Source: CACORA01 sp044234625
Lineage (GTDB): Bacteria > Planctomycetota > Planctomycetia > Pirellulales > UBA1268
DNA: 51,708 nt
NCBI GenBank assembly: GCA_044234625.1
Contig: JBIIIP010000005.1
Location: 1-51,708, forward strand
Reading direction: 5' to 3'
The notes beneath the pieces were generated by a model. It made no database searches, was not told the DNA's origin, and was given only the letters and a program-made list of their open reading frames with translations. A program made the position numbers and the translations under genes. Positions 33,203-41,798 of this stretch are shown one piece after another. Numbering within the stretch: position 1 is the stretch's first letter; the number at the start of each line of letters is the position of its first letter.

Positions 33203-34843
33203 GTGACGGAAGCCTTTTCAGACCCAGGTGATGGCGCGGAGTTGCCTGCCGCCTCGCCACCGAAGCGGGCCACAGCCTCAGCGTCCCTCCCCGCGTCCGC
33301 CGCCATCCTCGAATCCCTCCCGGACGGCGTCGCCCTGCTCGACTCCTCGGGGGCAGTCTGCTGGGCGAATCGCCAGTTTGCCGACTGGTGCGGCGGCCGG
33401 CGACCCGAGGGATTGACCCTCGTCGATGCCCTGGGGCGTCCGGAGCCGGTGGGCGAGACGGCGCAGCCGGCCGGCTGCGCCGCTGCCGATCCGGTCCGGG
33501 CGGCCCTCGACTGCCGCTCGACGGCCAGCGCCACCGTCCGCACCGCGGACAACCGCTATTTCCACATCCGCGCGGCTCCGCTCGATCCGGCGGCCATCCA
33601 CCAGGCTGTGCCCGCCAAGCTCGTGGTGGCCGTCCGTGATGTCACGCACACCATTCTCGAGCAGCAGAAGCGGGCGGCCATCCACCAGGCCGGCCAGAAG
33701 CTCGCCGATCTCTCGCCAGACGAGCTCGCCGACATGACCGTCGACGAGCGCATCGAGCTCCTCAAGAGCAACATCATCCACTACTCGAAGGATCTCCTCC
33801 AATTCGACGTCGTGGAGATCCGCCTCCTCGACCAGCAAACAGGGCGTCTCGAGCCGTTGCTTGCCGAGGGCATGCAGCCTGAGGCGGAAGCGCGGATTTT
33901 GTATGCCCGCGAGGAAAACAACGGAGTCACCGGCTATGTGGCGGCCACGACGAAGGATCCGCTCTTTCTCGAGGGCTGCAAAGGAGCCAAGAGCTCGCTC
34001 ACCGTGCCGCTCACCATGCACGACCAGGTGATCGGCACGTTCAACGTGGAAAGCCCCGAGCCGGGCGCTTTCACCGAAACGGACCTGCAGTTTCTCGAAA
34101 TTTTCTCCCGCGACGTGGCCGCCGCGTTGAACACGCTGGAACTGCTCGTCGCCGAAAAGGCATCGACCGCGGCAGAAAGCATCGAGGCGATCCACGGCGC
34201 CGTCGCCCTTCCCGTCGACGACATCCTCACCGATGCGGTGAGCGTGATGGAGCGATACATCGGCCACGACGCCGACGTGGTCGACCGCCTGCAGCGGATC
34301 CTTCGCAACGCCCGCGACATCAAGCAGGTGATCCAGAAAGTGGGCGAAAAAATGGCTCCCAGCTCGGCCCACAGCCAGCTTCGCCAGGGCGAGCGGCGGC
34401 GTGGCCTGAGTGGGCGACGCATTCTCGTCGCCGATGCCGACGAACAGGTTCGTGCGGCCGCCCATGCCCTGCTCGAGCGGGCCGGTTGCACGGTGGAAAC
34501 GGCCCGCGACGGCGCCGAGGCCGCCTCAATGGTGCGGCTCTGCGGTGGCGAGCCGTATGACGTGATCATCGCCGATATCCGCCTTCCAGACATGAACGGC
34601 TATGAACTCCTCGTCAAGTTGCAGCAACTTCTCGGCGGCTCGGCAGGCGAGCCGAAGCCGGCCGTTCCGCTGGTGCTCATGACCGGCTTCGGCTACGACC
34701 CCGGCCACTCGATCGTGAAGGCGCGGCAGGCGGGGGTGGACCTCGTCCTCTTCAAGCCGTTCCGCGTCGATCAGCTGCTCGACACCGTGGAGCGGATGAT
34801 CGCCCGCCGCTCGCCCACGGCGCCGGCCGCCTCCCCGGGCTGA
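33203..34843 (+). CDS. PAS-GAF sensor protein with C-terminal receiver domain
   Basis: A 546-residue cytoplasmic regulatory protein. A PAS-like domain (about 35-155, LESLPDGVALLDSSGAVCWANRQFADW) is followed by a GAF domain (about 165-315, LLQFDVVEIRLLD through VIGTFNVESPEPGAFTETD). A short helical stretch (320-400, AVSVMERYIGHDADVVDRLQ) precedes a receiver domain (about 411-540, ILVADADEQVRAAAHALLE). Asp458 in IIADIRLPDMNG is the expected phospho-acceptor, with Lys in LFKPFRVDQ. There is no histidine kinase ATPase domain, no GGDEF and no DNA-binding output. It may act as a phospho-regulated scaffold or be read by a separate kinase. The GTG at 33203 follows GGAGGGAAGTGC. No transmembrane segment was seen. 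Confidence 0.85.
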   Translation: MTEAFSDPGDGAELPAASPPKRATASASLPASAAILESLPDGVALLDSSGAVCWANRQFADWCGGRRPEGLTLVDALGRPEPVGETAQPAGCAAADPVRAALDCRSTASATVRTADNRYFHIRAAPLDPAAIHQAVPAKLVVAVRDVTHTILEQQKRAAIHQAGQKLADLSPDELADMTVDERIELLKSNIIHYSKDLLQFDVVEIRLLDQQTGRLEPLLAEGMQPEAEARILYAREENNGVTGYVAATTKDPLFLEGCKGAKSSLTVPLTMHDQVIGTFNVESPEPGAFTETDLQFLEIFSRDVAAALNTLELLVAEKASTAAESIEAIHGAVALPVDDILTDAVSVMERYIGHDADVVDRLQRILRNARDIKQVIQKVGEKMAPSSAHSQLRQGERRRGLSGRRILVADADEQVRAAAHALLERAGCTVETARDGAEAASMVRLCGGEPYDVIIADIRLPDMNGYELLVKLQQLLGGSAGEPKPAVPLVLMTGFGYDPGHSIVKARQAGVDLVLFKPFRVDQLLDTVERMIARRSPTAPAASPG

Positions 34844-34973
34844 GCCCCCCAAGCCCCCGCATTTTCGCCACTTGCGAAATTTCCACGGCTGGCTGTGGCC
34901 TTGACCCAGCGGCTGCCGGGCCGGTACTTCTCCCCGCCTCATGGCCCGGTGCCGTTTTTCCAGGGATTGCTGC

Positions 34974-37745
34974 ATGATCTCCACCGCTGTCCTCGCCTCG
35001 CGCCCCGGGCGCCGCTCGGATCACGGATTGGCCTGGTTGGTTCTGGCCCTGGCCTTGCCACTCGCCGGCCGGGCGGCCGATCCGGCAGCCCCTGTGGAAG
35101 CCGATGTTTCGCCGGCAGCCGCCGACGCCGCAGCAGCCCGTCAGGTGATCGGACGCGCCGTCGAGGCCGCGTCCGCGGCGGCCCCGCCGGACGCCGCGCC
35201 CACCACGGACGCGCCCGCCGCGGAACCGGCCGACGTGAGGCTGGCCAGGCTTTCCGCACTCGTCGCCGCCAAACAGCTCGAGGCCCGGCGCACGGCGCGG
35301 CGCGACCCCGCCGAGGCCCTCGCCATCCTCGAAAAGCTCGCGGGAGAGATCGCGACGGCCGACGTTTCCACGGAATCCAAAGCGGCCTTCCAACGCCGCG
35401 TGGACCGCGGGCGACGCGACATCGAGGAAGCCACCGGCAAACGGTCCGCGGAACTGGCGCTCGATCGGAAGAACGCGGCCGTCGAAGCCACGATCGACCG
35501 CGAGCGGGCGAAGCGGGTCGAGGTCGACGAGCGGCTCGCGATGCTGGTCGAGGAATACAACGTGCTGGTCGACGAGCAGCGGTTCGCCGAGGCCGAGGTG
35601 ATCGCCAAAAAGGCGGGGCACCTGGCTCCGGACAACCCCGTCGTCCGGCAACTCCTCGCGCAGAGCCGGATGGTGCGCCGGCTGTCGACGCAGCGGTCGA
35701 TCGAGCAGGAAAAACAGTCGGGCTTCATCGACATCGCCGAAGACACCGAGCAATCGAGCGCGCCGTTCGTCGGTCCGATCGAATTCCCGACCACCAAGGA
35801 CTGGCAGGACCTGACGAAGAATCGCTCGCAACTCCAGGCCGAGGGAAGGTCGCGGCTCTCCACTTCCGAGGTGGCGATCCACCGCAAGCTGTCCACGCCC
35901 GTGCGGGCCGCCCACCGGAACGAGCCGCTGGCGGCCGTGCTCGACGCCCTGGCCAAGCAGGCCGACGTGCCGATCCACGTCGACATGGTCGGCCTGGAGA
36001 ACGAGGCCGTGCGCAGCGACACGCCGGTGACGATCTCGCTCGACCAGCCGATTTCCCTGAAGAGCGCCCTCAAACTGCTGCTCGAGCCGCTGCATCTCGA
36101 TTACGTCGTCAAGGACGAGGTGCTCAAGGTCACGAGCCCCAAGCTCGTGACAGGGGAGGTCTACAGCGTTTCGTACCCGGTCGCCGACCTCGTGATCCCG
36201 ATCCCGAATTTCACCTCCGACGGCCTGGGCATCACCGGGGCACTCCGCGACGGCTACTCGCGGATCTCTCCGCGAAACTCGCTCTCCGTGCAGGTCGGCC
36301 CCGCCCCGGCAGGCATCAACGGCGTCACCGCCGCTCCCACCGATGCTGCCATCAACCCCTCCGCGCTCGCCCAGTTCCAAGCCCCCGGGCTCAACAATCC
36401 CCCGGCCATGGGCTCCAACCCTTCGATCCCGTTCGGCCCGCCCTCGGTTGGCGGCGGTCAGGCCGATTTCCAGTCGCTCATCGACCTCATCCAGCAGACC
36501 GTGGAGCCCACCACGTGGAACACGGTCGGCGGCCAAGGGGCGATCCAGCCCTTCGAGACCAACCTCAGCATCGTGGTCAGCCAGACGCAGGAGGTGCACG
36601 AGCGGCTTGCCGATCTGCTCGAGCAATTGCGGCGCTTGCAGGACCTGCAGGTGACGATCGAAGTCCGCTTCATCACGATCAACGACGCCTTCTTCGAGCG
36701 CATCGGCGTCGATTTCGATTTCAACATCCAGAGCAACTCGGGCCAGCCGCTCAACATGACGGCCCAGCCAACAGCCGCGAACGGCTCCACGCTCCCGGCG
36801 AACATCGCCACCACCAACGGCGGTCCGTCGCAGGTGGTCGGCCTCGACAACCAGGGCAACGTCGGCGTGGTGGCCCCGAGAAATTTCTCCGTGCCGTTCC
36901 GCCAGAACAGCTACGGCCAAGCCTTGCCACCGGCCAACATTCCCGCGATCGCCCCCTTCGTGTCGCAGCAGGCCCTCGCCGCCAACGCGGCCAACTTCGG
37001 GTTCGCCATCCTCTCCGACATCGAGGCCTACTTCCTCATCCAGGCTGCCCAGGGCAACACGCGATCCAACATCATGCAGGCGCCGAAGGTGACGCTCTTC
37101 AACGGGCAGAACGCCTTTATTTCCGACACGCGGCAGCGGCCGTTCGTGACCAGCGTGATCCCCGTGGTGGGCGACTTCGCCGCCGCCCAGCAGCCGGTCA
37201 TCACCGTGCTCTCGGAAGGCACGGCCGTCAACGTGCAGGCCGTGGTGTCGAGCGACCGCCGCTTCGTCCGCCTCACGCTCGTGCCGTTCTTCTCGCAGAT
37301 CGGAAAAGTCGATACCTTCCAGTTCGAAGGCACGCGATCGACGAAGTCCAAGAGCAGCGACGAGAAGTCGGGGCTCGAAGGAGACGTCGATGGCGACCGC
37401 GACAGGCTCAATGCCGGCATCACCGCCCAGCAGCGGAATTCGAATGAACTGGAGGTGAACAGCTCCGGCACCACGATCCAGTTGCCCGAATTCCTCTTCA
37501 CCACGGTCACGACGACGGTCAGCGTGCCGGATGGCGGCACGGTGCTCCTCGGCGGCATCAAGCGGCTGCGCGAGGGCCGCAACGAGTTCGGCGTGCCGAT
37601 CCTGAGCAAGGTGCCCTACATCAACCGGCTGTTCCGCAACGTCGGCATCGGCCGATCGACGGAAAGCCTGATGCTGATGGTCACGCCTCGGATCATCATC
37701 CAGGAGGAGGAGGAGGAGAAACTCCTCGGTTCAGGCACGCCGTGA
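34974..37745 (+). CDS. Secretin (type II/IV pilus-type outer-membrane channel)
   Basis: A 923-residue secretin-superfamily protein, exported through a signal peptide with a long basic N-region (HGLAWLVLALALPLAGRA). Residues 40-300 are Ala/Glu/Arg-rich and helical (coiled-coil-like, EKLAGEIATADV through ERLAMLVEEYNVLVDEQRFAEAE). A domain with a KVTSPKLVTGEVY segment and an STN/N-domain-like LDQPISLKSALKLLLEPL follow near 350-400. The secretin core spans about 550-900: VTIEVRFITINDAFFERIGVDFDF, APKVTLFNGQNAFISDTRQRPF, and VPDGGTVLLGGIKRLREGRNEFGVPILSKVPYINRLF. The tail is acidic (EEEEEKLL). No other secretion or pilus gene is near. The ATG at 34941 is an alternative start, 11 codons upstream. 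Confidence 0.87.
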   Translation: MISTAVLASRPGRRSDHGLAWLVLALALPLAGRAADPAAPVEADVSPAAADAAAARQVIGRAVEAASAAAPPDAAPTTDAPAAEPADVRLARLSALVAAKQLEARRTARRDPAEALAILEKLAGEIATADVSTESKAAFQRRVDRGRRDIEEATGKRSAELALDRKNAAVEATIDRERAKRVEVDERLAMLVEEYNVLVDEQRFAEAEVIAKKAGHLAPDNPVVRQLLAQSRMVRRLSTQRSIEQEKQSGFIDIAEDTEQSSAPFVGPIEFPTTKDWQDLTKNRSQLQAEGRSRLSTSEVAIHRKLSTPVRAAHRNEPLAAVLDALAKQADVPIHVDMVGLENEAVRSDTPVTISLDQPISLKSALKLLLEPLHLDYVVKDEVLKVTSPKLVTGEVYSVSYPVADLVIPIPNFTSDGLGITGALRDGYSRISPRNSLSVQVGPAPAGINGVTAAPTDAAINPSALAQFQAPGLNNPPAMGSNPSIPFGPPSVGGGQADFQSLIDLIQQTVEPTTWNTVGGQGAIQPFETNLSIVVSQTQEVHERLADLLEQLRRLQDLQVTIEVRFITINDAFFERIGVDFDFNIQSNSGQPLNMTAQPTAANGSTLPANIATTNGGPSQVVGLDNQGNVGVVAPRNFSVPFRQNSYGQALPPANIPAIAPFVSQQALAANAANFGFAILSDIEAYFLIQAAQGNTRSNIMQAPKVTLFNGQNAFISDTRQRPFVTSVIPVVGDFAAAQQPVITVLSEGTAVNVQAVVSSDRRFVRLTLVPFFSQIGKVDTFQFEGTRSTKSKSSDEKSGLEGDVDGDRDRLNAGITAQQRNSNELEVNSSGTTIQLPEFLFTTVTTTVSVPDGGTVLLGGIKRLREGRNEFGVPILSKVPYINRLFRNVGIGRSTESLMLMVTPRIIIQEEEEEKLLGSGTP

Positions 37746-37795
37746 CCACCGGCTGCCAGACCGCTGCGGATGCGGCTTGAGGCCCACGCGGCGTG

Positions 37796-38605
37796 TCAGT
37801 TGGAGGTGTCGGACTCCGCCTCGGCGTCTTCCTCCGCCTCGTCCTCGCCGAAGGCGTCGCCGTCGGAGAAGTCACCTTCTTCATTCGCCTCGTCGGCGGA
37901 CGGCTCCATTTCTTCCTCCCCGTCTCCTTCCGCCCCATCTTCCTCGGGGGCATCGTCGCCGAATGGAGACTCGGTATCGGTCGAGGATTCATCCTCTTCC
38001 GGCGCTTCCTCCGTGGACGCCTCGGCGGGTTCAGCCGGCACCGGCTCAGGCAAGGCCTCGCCCGGTACGGCAGCCGCTTCCGCCTCGTCATCGGAAAAGA
38101 ATTCATTGGCTCCTGCCGTCTCCGGCCGCCGCCGCCGCAGCACACTCTCCTGGGCGGCATCGACTTCTGTGTACCGCCGCACATTGGCCTCGCGGATCCG
38201 CTGCAACTGCACGACGCGGGCCCGCGCCCGGTGCCGCTCCAGCCGGAGGCGATCCTCGCCCTGGATGCGTTCCAACGACCGCGGCACGTTCCACGAGCCC
38301 TCGGGCTTCGCCTCCCGGGTCGCCCCGGAGGCGAAATCAGCCTCGGCCTCGTCGAGGCGGCCGAGTTTCAATGCAGCGAGGCCGCGAAAATAAAACGCCC
38401 GCGGATCGCTCGAGCCGCCTTCGATCGCGGCCGTGAGTTCGTCGTAGCTGCGCTGGTAGGCACCTGCGTAGTAGGCATGCACGCCGGAGCCGAAGGCGGC
38501 GGCGATCGCCGGATCGTCGGCTGCGACTGCCGAAAGCCCCGTGGCGGCCGCCACCACCGCAGCGACCACACCGACCACCCATCGCTTGCCACCGTGCATC
38601 GTCAT
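37796..38605 (-). CDS. Secreted TPR-like protein with acidic tail
   Basis: A 269-residue exported protein, function unknown. A signal peptide (RWVVGVVAAVVAAATGLSAVAA) is followed by one or two tetratricopeptide-like helix pairs (residues about 35-100, AIAAAFGSGVHAYYAGAYQRSYDELTAAI and FYFRGLAALKLGRLDEAEADF). A basic helical stretch (RLRLERHRARARVVQLQRIREANVRRY) comes next. From about residue 175 to the end the chain is almost entirely acidic and disordered (Asp, Glu, Pro, Ala). ATG at 38605 is chosen because AAGGAGA lies 6 bp upstream. It converges with the secretin gene, 50 bp apart. Its leader contains a long A/T stem-loop at 38626-38656. A partnership with the secretin is only suggested by position. 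Confidence 0.75.
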   Translation of the reverse strand: MTMHGGKRWVVGVVAAVVAAATGLSAVAADDPAIAAAFGSGVHAYYAGAYQRSYDELTAAIEGGSSDPRAFYFRGLAALKLGRLDEAEADFASGATREAKPEGSWNVPRSLERIQGEDRLRLERHRARARVVQLQRIREANVRRYTEVDAAQESVLRRRRPETAGANEFFSDDEAEAAAVPGEALPEPVPAEPAEASTEEAPEEDESSTDTESPFGDDAPEEDGAEGDGEEEMEPSADEANEEGDFSDGDAFGEDEAEEDAEAESDTSN

Positions 38606-39026
38606 GTGCCGTCTCCTTGCTGTCCGTGGAAAAAGCCATCCATGGCCTTTTTCCACTTGTTCGACCACAGAAAACGCCCAGGGTTTCCTGGGTCGATGGT
38701 CCTCGCATCCTGCTCAGGCAGACTTGTTCCACAGTCTCCCAACGCGCAACCCCCGCTCGATCTGGTGTATCGGCAGAGTATACGGCGGTTCACGGAACTC
38801 CCGCGCCAGGCCGCAGAGTCTGCCACGGCTTTCTTCCCCATTTTGCCGATGCACGAGACTCTCTTCCGCAGCCGCTGCCTGGGATGCGGGGCAGGCGCGA
38901 ATGGCCCGTCCGGCATCGGGGCTGGACGAGCCCGCAAAAAGTGCGACCATCGTTTCTCCCTGCTTTTCTCCATGCCGTGTCGCGGCCCCTTGTCGGACCT
39001 CGGCGGCGACACCCCGGAGATCGACC
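38606..39026. other. Gene-free 421-bp divergent region
   Basis: Lies between the TPR-like gene (-) and the FAH-family gene (+). It must carry both promoters. The only clear structure is the stem-loop at 38626-38656. An AT-rich GTATAC at 38778-38783 could be part of a minus-strand -10, but no -35 fits. I see no credible open frame. Confidence 0.5.
38626..38656. promoter_or_regulatory. Long A/T-rich stem-loop in the TPR gene leader
   Basis: GTGGAAAAAGCCAT (38626-38639) pairs with ATGGCCTTTTTCCAC (38642-38656): ten continuous pairs, then a one-base bulge and inner pairs. It lies about 20 bp ahead of the minus-strand start codon, just upstream of the AAGGAGA site. It reads as stem plus TTTTT on either strand, so it may be an attenuator, a bidirectional terminator or a protein-binding palindrome. 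Confidence 0.55.
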
Positions 39027-39827
39027 ATGAAAATTCTCCGCTTTCTTTCCGACGGTCGCGAGCACTTCGGCCGTCTTCACGACGACGGCCGCACGACACT
39101 GCTCGAGGGAGACCTTTTCGGGAGCCTGCGCGACACCGGCACGCCGGCGACGGTCGAGAAACTGCTCGCCCCGCTGGTGCCTCGCGACATTCTTTGTGTC
39201 GGCCTGAACTATCGAAAGCACGCCGCGGAGAGCAACGCCCAACCGCCCGCCCACCCCGTGCTCTTCATGAAGAACTCGGGTACGCTGCAAAACCCGGGCG
39301 ACCCGATCGTGCTGCCGCGGAAGCTGCGGAGCGACGAGGTCGACTACGAGTGCGAGTTGGCCGTCGTGATCGGCAAGCAATGCCACAACGTCGGCCGGTC
39401 CGAGGCGCTCGCCCATGTGCTCGGCTACACCTGCGCCAACGACGTCTCGGCTCGCGATTGGCAGCGGAATGGCGGGGGCGGGCAGTGGTGCCGCGGCAAG
39501 ACGTTCGCCACGTTCTGCCCGCTCGGACCCGTGCTCGTCACGACCGACGAGATACCCGATCCGAATCGGCTCGGGATCCGCACGATCGTCAACGGCCAGA
39601 CGCTCCAAGACTGGAACACGGACGACATGATCTTCGACGTGCCAACACTGATCGAGTTTCTCTCGGCCAGCATGATTCTCCATCCGGGCACCGTAATCCT
39701 CACGGGCACGCCGCATGGCGTGGGCTTCGCCCGCACGCCGCCTGTATTCCTGCATGCCGGCGACAGCGTCTCGATCGATATCGACGGCATCGGCCGGCTC
39801 ACGAATCCGGTCGTCGAGGAGGCCTGA
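39027..39827 (+). CDS. Fumarylacetoacetate hydrolase family protein
   Basis: A 266-residue FAH-fold enzyme of the type that hydrolyses or decarboxylates beta-diketo or 2-hydroxy-muconate-like acids. Metal ligands Glu108 and Glu110 (DYECELAVVIGK) and Asp139 (CANDVSARDWQ) are conserved. Other motifs are ILCVGLNYRKHAAE, KNSGTLQNPGDPIVLP, TGTPHGVGFAR. The short N-terminal 50 residues match the usual FAH small domain. The ATG at 39027 follows CCGGAGATCGACC. The substrate cannot be told. It stands alone, downstream of a long intergenic region, and converges on the hypothetical at 39847. Confidence 0.88.
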   Translation: MKILRFLSDGREHFGRLHDDGRTTLLEGDLFGSLRDTGTPATVEKLLAPLVPRDILCVGLNYRKHAAESNAQPPAHPVLFMKNSGTLQNPGDPIVLPRKLRSDEVDYECELAVVIGKQCHNVGRSEALAHVLGYTCANDVSARDWQRNGGGGQWCRGKTFATFCPLGPVLVTTDEIPDPNRLGIRTIVNGQTLQDWNTDDMIFDVPTLIEFLSASMILHPGTVILTGTPHGVGFARTPPVFLHAGDSVSIDIDGIGRLTNPVVEEA

Positions 39828-39846
39828 GTGGCGGGGTGATCGGCTG

Positions 39847-40302
39847 TCACGGCGTCGCCGCCCGCGCCAGGGCGTGCCGCCGAAAGATGTGTTCTTCGAG
39901 AAACACCGCCGGCCGCACCAGCTGCATCATGAGCTTCTGCTCGGGCCAGCCGAAGCAGCGCAAGAGGAGGTCGAATTCGACGGGCGGGCAGGATCCTTTC
40001 ATGTCTGCGAGGAGCACGCGGCCGTCCTTGTCGAAGAGATTGCCATCGACCTGCCACGACAGCCCCTCCCGCGGGCTGGCCCACACGAACGAACCGTCCG
40101 GCTCGGCATACATCCGCGCGAGCCCGGCAAGCCGCGCGAGGGCGTCGTCGAAGCCGACCGCCATGGGCACGGCGAGCTGCTCGTGCGGTACCACGAGCAC
40201 GGGCCACGTGCCCCAGCTGTCGGCAAATGGCCGCGGCGCCGGCTCCGCATCCGTGCGGGCGTGCAGCGAGATCTCGAATGCATACAGAAGTGGTCCATTC
40301 AT
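39847..40302 (-). CDS. Hypothetical protein, downstream partner of cutA
   Basis: A 151-residue protein I do not recognise. It is alpha/beta in appearance with no signal peptide or membrane segment. Segments that could help a search are GPLLYAFEISLHARTD, WGTWPVLVVPHEQLAVPM, GSFVWASPREGLSW, FDLLLRCFGWPEQKLMMQL. The start overlaps the cutA stop by 4 bp (ATGA), so it is translated with cutA. It converges with the FAH-family gene with only 19 bp between stops. Confidence 0.6.
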   Translation of the reverse strand: MNGPLLYAFEISLHARTDAEPAPRPFADSWGTWPVLVVPHEQLAVPMAVGFDDALARLAGLARMYAEPDGSFVWASPREGLSWQVDGNLFDKDGRVLLADMKGSCPPVEFDLLLRCFGWPEQKLMMQLVRPAVFLEEHIFRRHALARAATP

Positions 40303-40631
40303 GGGGCCACGCTCTCGACGACCCACCGGGCATACTCTGCCGACGCCGCGCACGCCGTGCGAAGGATCTCGGGCAGTTCGTAGGGGTGCATGCCGCGAAT
40401 GGCCGCGACACAGTCGTCGGCCCGTTCCCCCGACGTCTTGCACGTGCAGCGAAACTCGGCCGCCGACTCGATCCGTCCCTGCCAGCGGTAGAGGCTCGTC
40501 ACCGGGCCGTCCACCTGCACGCAGGCGGCCAGCCGCCGGTCGAGCAGATCGCGGCCACAACGCTCGGCGTCTTCCCGCGAGGGAAATGCCGTGCGGATTT
40601 CGATCACGCGGGGCGCGGCATCAAGCGGCAT
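40299..40631 (-). CDS. cutA: Divalent-cation tolerance protein CutA
   Basis: A 110-residue CutA, a small trimeric ferredoxin-like protein related in shape to PII. Family features are RTAFPSREDAERCGRDLLDRRLAACVQVDGPVTSLYRWQG at about 13-51, TCKTS and MHPYELPEILRTACA near the C-terminus. Historically linked to copper tolerance; a true role in metal handling is uncertain. The ATG at 40631 gives the family length, and overlaps the preceding gene by 11 bp. Middle gene of a three-gene minus-strand set. Confidence 0.9.
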   Translation of the reverse strand: MPLDAAPRVIEIRTAFPSREDAERCGRDLLDRRLAACVQVDGPVTSLYRWQGRIESAAEFRCTCKTSGERADDCVAAIRGMHPYELPEILRTACAASAEYARWVVESVAP

Positions 40632-41676
40632 CGACGATTCCCGCGGCATCGGGGAGGGCTCCGATCCGGGCCACCACGGCCGGCGGGGCAGCGGAGCCGC
40701 TCCACCATTCTGTGACCGATGCACCGCTGAAGGAATCCTCCGCGGCGACGGCCAACGGCAATGAGCCGGGCTGCAGGGCCGGGCCATCGAGGCCGAGGCC
40801 GGCCAGGCTGGCGGGCAGCGGCAACGCCGCGTCCAGCGTGGCCCTTTCCAGCCAGGCCGCCACCGCGGAAACGGCATCGAAAGGCACCGGCACGGCCGGC
40901 GGGTCAAACCGAGCGCGAGCCTCCCATCCGCCGACAGCGCGGAGCCAGGCTTCCCGCAATTGACGGTCACCGGTGCGTTCTTCCTCCGCCTGCACGAGGC
41001 GAGGCAGGTCGGCGATCTCTGCCAGAGCCAATCGGTGCAGCCACGCCGTGGTCGGGCCGCGCGGGCGTGAAGCGGTGCGGAGCGCCACGGCAAATTCGAC
41101 GAGCAACTCCACGAGCAGGCTCTCCAGCAACGTGGGTGGCCGGTCCCGGCTCGACGCCGTCCCATCCCGGCCCCGGTCCGTCATCACGCCGATGCGGATG
41201 CCGGCCCGCAGCGCAGCGGCCGCGAGCGACGTGCCCTCCAGCGGGCCGTCGCGTTCGCCGATCACGCAGCTGGCTGTCACGGTCGCGGGCATGAACGTGC
41301 CAAGCAGGGGCCTGCCGCGGTGGTCGGCCGCGGGAACGGCCAGGCCGGCGCCGAGCATGCGGCGCAGATAACGCCAGGCACGGCCTCCTGATCGCGCCAC
41401 TCCGTCAGCCACGGTCTCCGCCACTGCGGCCGCGCGGCGCCCCCCGCGCCACGGTCGCAGGCCATCGCTCCAGGCCAGGCTGCACAGCCCATCGACCGTG
41501 TCACCCGCGAAGACGAGGTGCGCGGCATCGATCGATCGGTAGGTGCCGTCACGACGAAATCCGGCCCGCCAGGCCACCCGGCGAAGTTCCGTGAAGAAGC
41601 TGTCGATGACGCCGGCCCGCGGCCCCGCGTGCACGGTGCCGTCGCCGATCCCCCACTTGGCCGTGATCACGAGCAT
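40621..41676 (-). CDS. Hypothetical protein, upstream partner of cutA
   Basis: A 351-residue cytoplasmic protein that I cannot assign. The N-terminal half has ITAKWGIGDGTVHAGPRAGVIDSFF and AAHLVFAGDTVDGLCSLAW, which could be a beta-rich nucleotide or metal site, but no known motif is complete. A helical middle section follows (LLESLLVELLVEFAVALRT, RLVQAEEERTGDRQLREAW), and a Pro/Ala-rich C-terminus. ATG at 41676 lies 11 bp after GCGGAGG. Its stop overlaps the cutA start region by 11 bp. The gap to the next upstream gene is 122 bp. Confidence 0.6.
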   Translation of the reverse strand: MLVITAKWGIGDGTVHAGPRAGVIDSFFTELRRVAWRAGFRRDGTYRSIDAAHLVFAGDTVDGLCSLAWSDGLRPWRGGRRAAAVAETVADGVARSGGRAWRYLRRMLGAGLAVPAADHRGRPLLGTFMPATVTASCVIGERDGPLEGTSLAAAALRAGIRIGVMTDRGRDGTASSRDRPPTLLESLLVELLVEFAVALRTASRPRGPTTAWLHRLALAEIADLPRLVQAEEERTGDRQLREAWLRAVGGWEARARFDPPAVPVPFDAVSAVAAWLERATLDAALPLPASLAGLGLDGPALQPGSLPLAVAAEDSFSGASVTEWWSGSAAPPAVVARIGALPDAAGIVDAA

Positions 41677-41798
41677 GCGGCAGCGCCTCCGCTCGGAGAT
41701 CGGCCTCGTGGCGGCTGGCGAATGAGCCGGGGCGACGCCCCCGCACCGGTCGTGAGAAGCGGCGGCGACTGTGACGGTCAGGCAGGACCGTCCGTTGA

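Noticed and set aside
30297..33260. Possible 987-residue sdhC-sdhA fusion
   Set aside because: The long frame only runs out of phase through sdhC; SdhC is encoded in its own frame with proper helices and a GTG start.
37793..40963. 1056-codon plus-strand frame spanning the TPR, FAH and cutA regions
   Set aside because: It overlaps the FAH gene in another frame and others in antisense; the internal FAH protein is unmistakable and in a different frame.
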